DNA from: Eopsaltria australis
Taxonomy: Eukaryota; Chordata; Aves; Passeriformes; Petroicidae
Direction of reading: 5' to 3'
Length of the DNA: 64,000 bases
Assembly (NCBI GenBank): GCA_034509425.1
Contig: JAVTVJ010000047.1
Span: 62,001 to 126,000 of the forward strand
The position numbers and the translations under genes were made by a program. Under the pieces are notes generated by a model. The model saw only the letters and a program-made list of their open reading frames with translations. It ran no database searches and was not told where the DNA came from. Positions 14,238 through 23,390 of the stretch are shown here, in pieces (the first letter of the stretch is position 1; each line of letters starts with the position of its first letter).

Positions 14238-16284
14238 TCATCCTATGTTTGTGGAAGGACCATCGGAGTGAACACTCTCATCATCTGAGTCATCACTCGA
14301 TGGTCCACCCACGTGATCCCTTTCATTCTGGTCACAGCTTCTACCCTGCTTGTCGGCTGGATTTTTCCTCTTTGGTCGCAGGTCAGGACGGACACACCTT
14401 GCAGGTACCCAGCACGCCCCAGTATCTGTGGATACACAAGCATACCCGCGCCCCAAAGCGATAAGGTCGTAAGGACCTTCCCATTGTTTGGTGACTAAAT
14501 TCCTCACCCGAACCTTCGCTCGAGGCTGCTGTGCCTCATCCGAAGCCTGCAACGCGAGATGGTGGTTCAAAATGACAGGATTATTGGAGTTCTGCGGTAC
14601 CATAAGGCGATTAATGGTATACAAAGCTTTTGCCAACCGACTGTGCGGGGTTTCACCCTGCATTCCCCGTTTTTGTTTTTGAAGCACCTGCTTCAGAGTG
14701 CCATGAGCACACTCTACAATAGCTTGACCAGTTGGAGAATGAGGAATACCAAACTTGTGTGACACACCCCACAACTGCAGGAACTGCCTCACCTCTTTCG
14801 AGGCGTAAGCAGGACCATTGTCGGTCTTCACAGTAGAAGGTATGCCTAGAACGGCAAAGGCCTGCCTCCAGTGGGCAATGACATCGCGGCCCTTCTCTCC
14901 AGTGTGAGCGGAAGCCCACATGGCAGAGGAGAAGGTGTCCACCGTGACATGCACATACTTGAGCCGGCCAAATTACGTCAGTCTGCCAAATCTCCAAGGC
15001 CCTAAGGCCCCTGGGGTTTACCCCCACCGGCAAAGGCCCAGCCAATGCATGACAGTCGTCACACGACTCGACAATGTCATGGGCCTCAGTTGGCGTCAAC
15101 TGAAACTGCTTCTGCAGCGTATGTGCGTTCTGATGGAAAAAAACATACGATGCTTTGGCCTGTGCGAGTGTATGAGGCTGAGGTGCTACCCACGCCAGGT
15201 TAGCCAACTTGTCAGCCCTCGCGTTACCTTCCGCTATGAACCCTGGCAAATTGGTATGACTCCTTACATGCAGAACATAGTAGGGATGAACCCGTTCCTG
15301 AATGACACACCACAGGGCCTTCAGCAAATGAAACAGATCCACATTGCTGACCTTCTTCAAAACGGAATAACTCAACCGCTTTGCTATGTCAGCCACATAG
15401 GCGAAATCCGTGACCAGATTGAAAGATTGCTGGGAAAATCTTTGAAATGCCATAAGAGCAGCTCTCAATTCAACCAATTGGGCTGAACCAACCTCATGGC
15501 CTTCCAGAACCTGCCACTCAGATCCATCCCTCCAAGTAACAATGGCCTTTCCGGTTCTGCCAGAACCATCAGTAAAGACTGTTGGTCCTTGCACTGGCTC
15601 CTGACTGTGTTTGGGTCTTAGAGAAATCTCTGTGAGTTTTGCCACTTGTAGCAACTGGTGGCTGGGCAGATGATACGTGACCTGCCCTGAAAAATTTTCT
15701 AGAGCACTTTGCAGTGAAACACTATTTTTGAAGCTCCAGTCAAAATCTTCCCGCTGTACCGGTAGTACAATTTTTGCGGGATCCGCACCCATCAATTGCA
15801 AAGACTGTCGCTGGCATTTGACTATCAAGCGAGCAATCAGCTTGAACAATGCAGTTGCCGTCTTCTGTGGCTGATGGGGCAGAAAGACCCATTCGAGCAC
15901 ATGCAAAGAATCAGACCATTTGTCACTCCATTGGCCAATGATACCTGTGGGATGCAAATCTGGAGTGGTGATGAACACAGTGACATCAACAGAGGGATCA
16001 ATACAATAAACCTGTTGAGCAGAAACAGCTTGCTGCACCTCCTCCAGCACCTGATGTGCCTCAGGGGTCAATTTGCGAGGCGACTTCAAATCAGGGTCTC
16101 CCTTCAACAAATCAAACAAAGGAGACAATTGCACCGTGGTCAGTACCAAATATGGATGCAACCAAGCCATAACACCCACCAATTTCTGAGCATCATTCAG
16201 TGTCTTCACCGAATGCACAAATTGCACCTCTTGGTGTTGAACAGTACGTTCCAGAATTTTGACCCCCAAATATTTCCGAGGAGG
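14238..16284 (-). pseudogene. pol: Provirus A pol, distal part: RNase H and integrase, broken
   Basis: The segment encodes the RT connection, RNase H and integrase of a betaretrovirus-like Pol. The 538-codon frame 14653-16269 carries RNase H (TDGSG motif, then the ELRAA and VTDFAY acidic positions) and the integrase zinc region with a CDDC pair. The first His of the HHCC finger appears replaced by Tyr (the H-x3-H of the B copy reads YVFFH here). The first catalytic Asp lies in WQTDVI. A frameshift near 14950 moves the rest of the core into frame 14238-14954, which holds KTDNGPAY (second Asp) and GQAIVE (Glu). An in-frame TAA at 16285-16287 separates this part from the RT upstream. The frame ends about 40 bp before the polypurine tract. 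It is clearly inactive. Confidence 0.88.
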
Positions 16285-16442
16285 TTATTGCTGAACCATT
16301 TCTGGAGCCACCTGCAGCCCATGCGAATGCAGAGCATCGAGCAAGTGAGGCTGGATCCTCAGTAGTTCATCCTGGGTGGATGCAGCCACCAATATGTCAT
16401 CCATATAATGGTAAATGTGAGCATCAGGAAACTGCCTACGAA

Positions 16443-17045
16443 TATAGCTCGCTGGTTTCTCTGTCCAGCCTGGCGTTGCCACGACAGATTCCAGCTGGCT
16501 ATATTCCAGCTGGAATCTGTCCCAAGGCACTCTGGCAGCGTCCCGTAAACACTTAGCCAGAGAAACTGTGGCCTGCATTGTGGTGCAGGAACTGTCCAGT
16601 TTAGCTATCAGCTGAAGATGAATAACGAGAGGGCTCTTGGAGTGCCTTTAATTCTGAGTGGCTTTATTGCAGGATCTTCACACAGAGGGGAGGCTGGGAT
16701 CCAAGAGACCGAGGGGCCCTCAGACACAGCCTTAAGTGTTATCACGTACCACCAATCACCAGGGGGTTTGGGGGAGTATAGGGAAGGTCCAGGGTTACTT
16801 GGTCCTATGGGATGGGGAAGGAAAGGGGCCCAGGAGATAACAGGGAATAGAACAAAGGCTCTTAGGGGGAGGGAGGAGATGATGGACACCAGCAGTGGCT
16901 ACTCTGGTTTGTCCTGGGTTAAACCATGGTCACTCCACTTTCCAGGGGGTTCCTAGCCCATTTGGACTTTCTCCACCAGTGATCTTTCTCCTTTTCTAAG
17001 TCTTCTCCCCCTGAGGTTTCTAAGGACACATTCACAGCAGCTACA
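16443..17045 (-). mobile_element. Solo LTR E1 inserted in RT of provirus A
   Basis: This 603-bp element is flanked by TACGAA on the plus strand at 16437-16442 and 17046-17051 (a 6-bp target duplication). On the minus strand it begins TGTAGCTGC and ends GAGCTATA, so the ends form an imperfect inverted repeat with TA instead of the usual CA. AATAAA lies on the minus strand (plus 16663-16668). A sister copy, E2, sits less than 1 kb away. No internal genes are present, so it is a solo LTR. I cannot name the family. Confidence 0.85.
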
Positions 17046-17235
17046 TACGAACTCCAGATAAGGCTCTGGCCACATACATTTTGCATATGGCCGGAGAATT
17101 CCGCATGCCCTGCGGAAGATTCCTCCATTGATATCTCTGTGCAGGACCAGCATTGTTAATTGCTGGCACCGTGAAAGCAAATTTCAGCCTGTCATCGGGA
17201 TGCAAAGGAATTGAAAAGAAACAATCCTTCAGATC

Positions 17236-17842
17236 TATAGCTCTCTGGTTCCTCTGTCCAGCCCGGTGAAGTACGACAGATTCCAGCTGGCTATATTTCC
17301 AGGAGTGCCCCTGTCCCCAGGGCACTCTGGCAGCGTCTTCTAGGCACCTAGCCAGAGAAACTGTGGCCTGCGTTGTAGTGCAGGAACTGAGTCCGGTTGG
17401 CTATCAGCTGCAGATGAATAACAAGAGGGCCCTTGGTGTGCCTGTAATTCTGAGTGGCTTTATTGCAGGAAGCTCCACACAGAGGGGAGGCTGGGATCCA
17501 AGAGACCGAGGGGCCCTCAGACACAGCCTTAAGAGTTATCTCATACAACCAATCACCAGGGGGTCTGGGGGAGGATAGGGAAGTTCCAGGGTTACTTGGT
17601 TCTATGGGATGGGGAAGGGAAGGGGCCCAGGAGATAACAGGGAATAGAACAAAGGCTCTTAGGGGGAGGGAGGAGATGATGGACACCAGCAGTGGCTACT
17701 CTGGTTTGTCCTGGGTTAAACCATGGTCACTCCACTTTCCAGGGGGTTCCTAGCCCATTTGGACTTTCTCCACCAGTGATCTTTCTCCTTTTCTAAGTCA
17801 TCTCCCCCTGCGGTCTCCAAGGACACATCCACAGCAGCTACA
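17236..17842 (-). mobile_element. Solo LTR E2 inserted in RT of provirus A
   Basis: This 607-bp element is flanked by CAGATC on the plus strand at 17230-17235 and 17843-17848. It has the same TGTAGCTGC start and AGAGCTATA end as E1 and an AATAAA on the minus strand (plus 17459-17464). By eye it differs from E1 by a few percent, so it came from a different source copy, not from a local duplication. The different target duplications prove two separate insertions in the same orientation. Confidence 0.85.
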
Positions 17843-18162
17843 CAGATCCACGATGAGGATCGGGCAATCTTTTGGAAGCATGGTGGGGGACGGCATTCCA
17901 GCCTGCAGCATCCCCATGCCCTCCATCACGGCATTGACCTTCTGGAGGTCTTGTAATAACCTCCATTTCCCAGACTTCTTTTTGATACAGAAAACAGGAG
18001 TGTTCCAGGGACTGGTAGAAGGTTCCAGATGATCCTGGTCCAATTGCTCCTGAACCAACTTGTGAAGGGCTTCTAGTTTATCTTTAGGAAGGGGCCACTG
18101 TTCTTGACAGATTGGTTTGTTCAACAGCCACCGTATAGGAGGTGTAAGACACACTGCGCCCT

Positions 18163-19143
18163 TCAACACAGTGGCCCCAAGTGAAAATCTGTCCCAATGC
18201 GCACCCCCCATGCAGCCAGAACATCCCTCCTCCAGAGGTTAAAACCAGTTTCAGTAACATGAGGCCTAATCATGGCCGTCTGTCCCTCTGAGTTCGTTAT
18301 TACCACCGGCTTCTGGCTCACATAGCAGTGCTTCGTCCCTCCCAATTCTGCTACAGATGCCCCCACTGGGTCCAATGGCCACTGCAGAAGCCAAGCGGCT
18401 AGAGAGAGAATTGTGATGTCTGTGCCGCTGTCAAGAAGCCCGCGGAGAGAGATCTCTGGCAGCGTAGCATCAGGAATGGACAGTGTGCATTGCATCTCAG
18501 GACGTTGTTCAGTCATGACAGCCATCCAGTGAACCTGAGGTGGTCCAGTGGAACCAAAGCAGCCGTCTCCTCGTGACCTCGATTCTGTCCTGCGAACAGA
18601 AGACTTAAAAGGGACAAGTTGAGCAATCCGTATTTTCTCAGGAATTTTAACTGGGGGGGTGGGTGTGGAAACCATGGCATAGATGCGTCCCGTATAATCC
18701 GCATCAATGAGTCCCAGATGCACAATGATACCCTGAATAGTGGCGCTAGATCTCCCCATGAGGAAAGCACTCATGACACCGCCCAAGGGACCAAAAGCAT
18801 CTAGAGGGACCTTGTGCACTGCACACGACTCTAAGACTACTGTTGCCGCCGTGCAGACATCCCCCCCTGCTGAGTCACTGGTGCTGGCTGCAAGCCGGCC
18901 CAACAAACCTCCATCGGCACCGGGGTTTGGAGAGACATTTGTGTCTGCGCACGTCTCCCCTGTGTGCTCCGCCCCCCATTTCCCAAGCTCGATGAAAACT
19001 GACCCTTGACAGGAGCTGCAGCCCTGCAGTCCTTTGCAGTGTGGTTCGGTTTTCCACACTTTGGACAGAGAAACATAACAAACCTGCCTTTTTGCACTGT
19101 CTTTCTTGGCTTCTTCCTGCCCTGGACACTCCTCTGCTTCCAC
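18163..19143 (-). CDS. pro: Provirus A pro: dUTPase fused to retropepsin
   Basis: This frame lies in the -1 phase relative to gag and would be entered by ribosomal frameshifting near 18861-18867, leaving about 235 translated codons. The first half is a dUTPase, which removes dUTP during reverse transcription. It shows GRSSATIQG, then GLIDADYTG with the catalytic Asp and Tyr, and a final [11 protein letters not shown] loop. The second half is an aspartic protease with the active site [12 protein letters not shown] instead of DTG also occurs in alpharetroviruses. The conserved [10 protein letters not shown] near the end is the usual G-R-D region of retropepsins. No stop breaks the frame after the shift site. 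The part upstream of 18867 overlaps gag and is probably not translated in this frame. Confidence 0.8.
   Translation of the reverse strand: MEAEECPGQEEAKKDSAKRQVCYVSLSKVWKTEPHCKGLQGCSSCQGSVFIELGKWGAEHTGETCADTNVSPNPGADGGLLGRLAASTSDSAGGDVCTAATVVLESCAVHKVPLDAFGPLGGVMSAFLMGRSSATIQGIIVHLGLIDADYTGRIYAMVSTPTPPVKIPEKIRIAQLVPFKSSVRRTESRSRGDGCFGSTGPPQVHWMAVMTEQRPEMQCTLSIPDATLPEISLRGLLDSGTDITILSLAAWLLQWPLDPVGASVAELGGTKHCYVSQKPVVITNSEGQTAMIRPHVTETGFNLWRRDVLAAWGVRIGTDFHLGPLC
18861..18867 (-). promoter_or_regulatory. Candidate -1 frameshift site, G heptamer
   Basis: On the minus strand a run of seven G lies exactly in the register N-NNN-NNN of the gag frame, eight codons before the gag stop. A -1 slip on it opens the dUTPase-protease frame. 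Classical sites have A or U in the second triplet, so a pure G-run is unusual; use of this site is inference. Confidence 0.45.
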
Positions 19144-20904
19144 TGCCTACCTTGCGGCCCTGACCAGGCTGGCCGCAGGGCAGCAGCCACGGCAACCACC
19201 TTCCGACCGGCAGTGCCTATTTTTTTACAGGCTTCAAACATCTGCATTATAGATGGGTCACCAGGGAGTGCTTCAATAAGGGTCTGACACTCACGAGAAC
19301 AACGAATCCTTGCCAGCTGCTTAATTAACAGCTCTCTTGCAGCTTGGTTGTCCACTTGCCTCTCAATAGAAGCAGTGAGCCTATTTACAAACTGCAAGAA
19401 GGACTCATCATCCTGCTGGGTCACATCCACAAATTGCTCTGCAGGAGCAGCCATCTCAATGGTTTGAATAAATGCTGCCACGCCTGTTTCTCGGCATTGA
19501 TCCAACACAGCACGACTCATGGCAACCTGTCTTTTAGGGTCTTCAAAATTACTAATTCCCATCAGGAGATCCACTCCAACTCCATGTCTGGGATCCTGCT
19601 GGTTCAATGTGGCATTGTATGCTACCTGGCTGCTATCTGATGCCACTTTGATTCAAATATCTCATATTCGACAGGCTGAAATAGAACATGAGCCGAGCTT
19701 CTAATATCAGCCGGCACTAACAAGGCACCATGAAAAAATCTTATAAGCTGCATAACTTCTTTGGAGCCTAAACCATATTTTCCAACCTGCTGCCTAACTT
19801 CCATCAAGGATTTCCATGATAAAGTCTCATAGCTATTCTGACCAGCACCGATGAAGACAGGAAAAGCCTGCAGCCCCTGCCGTGATTCTGCAGCACCTGC
19901 TGTGTCCTGTCCCTGGCTTGGCATAGGGACTTGAGCTGGCACAGGGCTCTGAGATCTGTTGGCACACACCTCACTGTGACGGGCTTTAGGACAATCATAA
20001 ATTTCCTCTACTTTCGCCTTAACATCTGCCCAGAATTTCGCCTTATCTCTGGCACGTACCGTCACCCTGCACTCCGGCAGGGTCCAGAGACCATCGAACA
20101 CAGACCCGCCCTCCCGGGATCTGTGGTCCCGGGATGACCGCGGCTTCCTCGCCGCTTCACCGCCTGTGCCGAAAACAAACGCTTTGGGACTCGCTTCCTT
20201 TTCAGCTTTTGCTTGTTTACGATGTCCCGCGGACAAAACTGCTGAGTCATCGCTGATGGGGTCCGCCATTGCGGGCCAGGGGGGGGTCCCGGCCCCACTC
20301 CCTCGGCTCCTGTGCGGGGGGGTGCTGGGCCACGGGGTGCCGCGGCTTCTCTGGGGCGGCTGCGCATTCCCTCGGCAGAGCAGAGAACCCAGATGGGGTT
20401 GGGCGGAATTGCGCTGCCCGGCCGGGAGCGGGGGGGAAGGAGACCGTGCCCATCAGGGTCCTGCGGGCAGCTTGGACCCCAAGCGCAGACTCCGCCCACC
20501 GGGATTTGGCTGCAGCTTCTGCAGCGTCCAGGGTCGGCACCACGGTCCCGATGGTGCTTTCTGTGTTCCCCGCTTTGGAGCCCCGGACCTGGCGCTCTCC
20601 TAAGCCCTGCCGCGCCTGTGCACCTCCGCATTCGCAGGCGGCGGGCAGATCGGGAATCGCGGGGCCACCCCCGCCCCTGCAGGGGGAGGGGGGCGAGCGG
20701 CGTCATCGCCCGACTCTTCGCCGGATACGTAATCAGCCTCAGACACTGGCTTGCTTTCTGCCCCCCCTGCGCCCGGGGGGTAACTGACAAAAACGCCGCA
20801 ATTTGGACACTGCACTCTGCTGGCTTCCCATTCCCCCTTTTCGCCTAGCACCGGAAAGGTGCAGGGAGGGGGCATTTCTTGCTGCCCCGTCTCCCCCGCC
20901 ATGC

Positions 20905-21180
20905 GGGGGGGCGGTGACGGCTGCTCTGCCGGCTCCCCGGAGTCGGGGAGGGGCGAAACCGTCCAAACCAACTCCACGGGACTTTCCAAAGCCAATCTCT
21001 CCTCGGAGATCGGAGGGCTATCAAGACAAATGCTCTCTCGGGGGGGCGGTGACGGCTGCTCTGCCAGCTCCCCGGAGTCGGGGAGGGGCGAAACCGTCCA
21101 AACCAACTCCGCGGGACTTTCCAAAGCCAATCTCTCCTCGGAGATCGGAGGGCTATCAAGCCAAATGCTCTCTCGGGGGG
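20905..21180 (-). repeat. 135-bp tandem duplication in provirus A gag
   Basis: Two nearly identical 135-bp units (45 codons) lie head to tail in the linker between matrix and capsid. Each encodes LDSPPISEERLALESP followed by LVWTVSPLPDSGE. The length is a multiple of three, so the frame is kept. Confidence 0.85.
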
Positions 21181-21655
21181 AATCATTCCCGCCCTCACTG
21201 TCTGGGCCAGGGGATTCGGGCTCAGAAGCGGGCTCCAAGCCACGCTCTACTTCCACTCCCCCACTCAGTTCCGAGAACTCTCTGAACGAGCTGGCAGGCG
21301 TTATTCTGCCAGAGGGGCTCTCCTGTCTTTGGATAACAGAATTCACCTGTTTCCAAGTTACTAGTAATTTAGCCATTGTTTGACTATGTGTCTCCGATAG
21401 CACACCTTTCAATGCTTTCCCCACGAACATCCATGTAGATTTAGCCAGGATGTTCTTATCATCATGGAAAAAACCTATCTCCTTGGGCCAAAAATATAAT
21501 TGCTCTAAATCTGACAAGCAAACATTCACATTCTCACCTTCTAAGAATATTTCGAGAACTTCCAATGCCAGAGCGTCACTTGGGGACATCTCAGAGTCTC
21601 CCATAATTAATTTTTAAAATTTTTCACCTGAGCTTTATCTGAGCTTTATTGCAGT

Positions 21656-21673
21656 ACCCCATATGAGCCACCA
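21656..21673 (-). promoter_or_regulatory. Primer binding site of provirus A
   Basis: Two bases after the 5' LTR the minus strand reads TGGTGGCTCATATGGGG, starting with the TGG that pairs with a tRNA CCA end. I could not assign the tRNA; it is not the lysine-type site seen in B, C and D. Confidence 0.6.
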
Positions 21674-21675
21674 GA

Positions 21676-22021
21676 TGTCGCACGGGTGGACGCGAAAGAA
21701 CCAGGCACTCAGGTCACAGAGCCACCAAGGCTGGCAGGAGAGAAGAAGAGCCGAAGAGAGCCAGCCTCTCTTTATTCTTACATTTATACCTTTTCATATA
21801 CAATCATGGATTGGACAATGAGGTTACCACCTCTCCAATTCCATAGGTGAGAAACACAGTCCATCAACCTTCTCCGCATTTGGGAAAGGAATGACAAACA
21901 ATACCAAAGGTACAAAACAATCCTTGGCCGGTTAGACAATCATGGACTATGTTTACATAAAATCTATGAGAACCTTTGCTACCAAGTATCAACACAGCAC
22001 ACTGTAAAAATCAGGGCGACA
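21676..22021 (-). repeat. 5' LTR of provirus A (346 bp)
   Basis: TG...CA ends. On the minus strand it carries a CCAAT box, a TATA box (GGTATAAATG, plus 21781-21790) and AATAAA (plus 21771-21776) close together, the arrangement of a short ERV-K LTR. It is bounded by the target duplication TTCTCC at 22022-22027. Confidence 0.92.
21769..21790 (-). promoter_or_regulatory. TATA box and AATAAA of the provirus A 5' LTR
   Basis: On the minus strand GGTATAAATG is followed within about 15 bp by GAATAAAGAG, so promoter and poly(A) signal nearly touch. Confidence 0.55.
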
Positions 22022-23059
22022 TTCTCCCACCTTGCAGCTGAAATATATGTATGTGCAAAGTGCAAATAGTCATGCAAAGTTTTCCATTTGTGAAAAAATA
22101 ACACCAATTATTAAAAAGAAATCAACAAAACCTACTCATCCTCCCCCTCACAAAAACTTTTGATATTTCCTACCCGATCCTCTTGGTTGACTTGACTAAA
22201 CATACTTTTCTCTAAAGCCTGTCAGTAAAGTAGTGAGTTCAATTTCCCTGATATAGACACATTTCCATGTGCCATCTACTCAGAGATGAACTGTACCTGA
22301 TGGTTGCAATACAAGGCTTTTAAATAGTAAAAATATCTTTAGCTCCACTTACTTCAAAGAAGAAAACAAAGTTTGTGTCTTGGCAGGAATTTCAAATGCT
22401 GCTGAAACCAAGAAGGTTGATTCCAATAATGTTGGTGGAAATAGGTTCATTTATTGCACTTTTATGTAAAATTAAACAAAATAAAACTAATTGAGAAACT
22501 GAAGACCTTTTGTGTTGGTGGGGAAGCAAGATTAAAGGATAACTCACAAATTAAGCATAATATTCTCATGTGCCATCTATAAAACACATTAAATTTGTCC
22601 TATCACCTTCTTTAAATTAATTGTTTTGAGTCAAGTCATTAACTCAATTGTTTTATATTCTTCCTACAGGTATTTGTCCAAGAATAATACACTATGCTCT
22701 CATCTTCTTCACAACAGTACCTTCTGTATAAGGGCATTATTCCTTCCACCCCCCAACTTCCCCAAGCAATAGAAGACAATTTCTGACAATTGAGGCAAGT
22801 ACTGAAAACAGCAAAATAAAAGGCAAACATCAGGGGTCAATAAAATTATTAATAGGTTTTCACAGTACCACTTGCTAGTGAACATATAAATTGCTGATAT
22901 ATTTTTTGCAGATTATTAATACTAGGAATGTAGTTTTATATTTAATAAGGAGCAAAGCATCCATTATTTAGTTTAATGTGGCATATTTCTATGTGGGGAT
23001 TGCTTTGATTTAAACTAGCTAAATGGATCTGGACACAGGGCAATTGTTAGAGAATTTAG

Positions 23060-23390
23060 GGCACTTTGGGGTCTTTTTTTGATGAGTGCAGGCTGAGAGG
23101 TTGCAGTGTTAAGGTCGAGCTGCCAAAACTCTGGCAGCATTAGTCTGGTTGGAGCAGAGTGTCACGGAGAGCTGTGCTCAGCCCCGGGCTGAGGCTGAGC
23201 AGGCTCAACAGCTGCCCTGCAGAATCGCTCCCTGGGGAGCCCCATGGGCTCCTGCTGCCTGCAGAGGTGCTGCTTGCACTGTCAGGGCACGAGATGTGAT
23301 GTGTTCAGAGAAATGCATAAAAGCACACCTGGGAGCAGAACAAGCAGGAGATAAACAACTGTTCTCCTCTCAGGGCTGCTGAGAAGGTGC
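23060..23390. other. Unassigned GC-rich island
   Basis: GC content and CTG/CAG density rise sharply compared with both flanks. The stretch contains GCATAAAAGC near 23317 and ends near a CAG-rich segment. It could be an old LTR fragment or another repeat; I could not find ends, target duplications or a coding frame with a known domain. Confidence 0.25.

Larger units (their letters stand above)
16285..18211 (-). pseudogene. pol: Provirus A pol, proximal part: reverse transcriptase, split by two LTRs
   Basis: Three RT fragments lie in order on the minus strand. 17843-18211 holds the fingers, with [12 protein letters not shown] and the SPWNTPVF and [13 protein letters not shown] motifs, and breaks off after IVDL. 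17051-17230 holds [11 protein letters not shown] and [13 protein letters not shown]. 16285-16442 holds the YMDD catalytic box and the start of the thumb. The gaps are filled by two separate 0.6-kb solo LTRs, each with its own 6-bp duplication of RT sequence, so the gene was once continuous. The fragment ends at an in-frame TAA after MVQQ. The start overlaps the end of the protease frame by about 48 bp in the -1 frame, as in betaretroviruses. The gene is non-functional. Confidence 0.88.
18837..21604 (-). pseudogene. gag: Provirus A gag, broken
   Basis: Gag builds the virion shell and binds the RNA. The frame starts MGDSEMSPSD at 21604, with Gly2 available for myristoylation, and reads a matrix-like domain and a Pro/Ser/Glu-rich linker with a 45-residue tandem duplication (about 20905-21180). 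A stop at 20600-20602 and frame changes between 20250 and 20600 interrupt it. Capsid resumes in 19622-20269 (WKSLMEVRQQVGKYG), then a one-base shift near 19640 moves it to 18837-19646. That last part holds the major homology region (DESFLQFVNRL) and one zinc knuckle, [14 protein letters not shown] (CX2CX4HX4C). The leader between primer site and ATG is only about 50 nt, unusually short. The gene cannot make a full Gag. Confidence 0.87.
13832..22021 (-). mobile_element. Provirus A: env-less ERV-K/betaretrovirus-like ERV
   Basis: An 8.19-kb provirus read on the minus strand with the order LTR, primer site, gag, dUTPase-protease, pol, polypurine tract, LTR. The 6-bp target duplication TTCTCC is present on both sides (13826-13831 and 22022-22027), so both ends are original. 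Both -1 offsets (gag to pro, pro to pol) match the betaretroviral plan. Pol runs almost straight into the polypurine tract, so there is no room for env. The LTRs differ by three substitutions and one 4-bp duplication, so the insertion is young. Gag and pol nevertheless carry several stops and frameshifts, and RT is interrupted by two solo LTRs. This suggests a copy made in trans from an already damaged template. Confidence 0.9.

Noticed and set aside
20269..20848. Long plus-strand frames rich in Pro, Arg and Gly over provirus A gag
   Set aside because: They are antisense shadows of GC-rich gag sequence.
23060..23390. GC-rich island as a CpG-island promoter
   Set aside because: CpG is scarce and no downstream exon is visible; kept only as an unassigned island.
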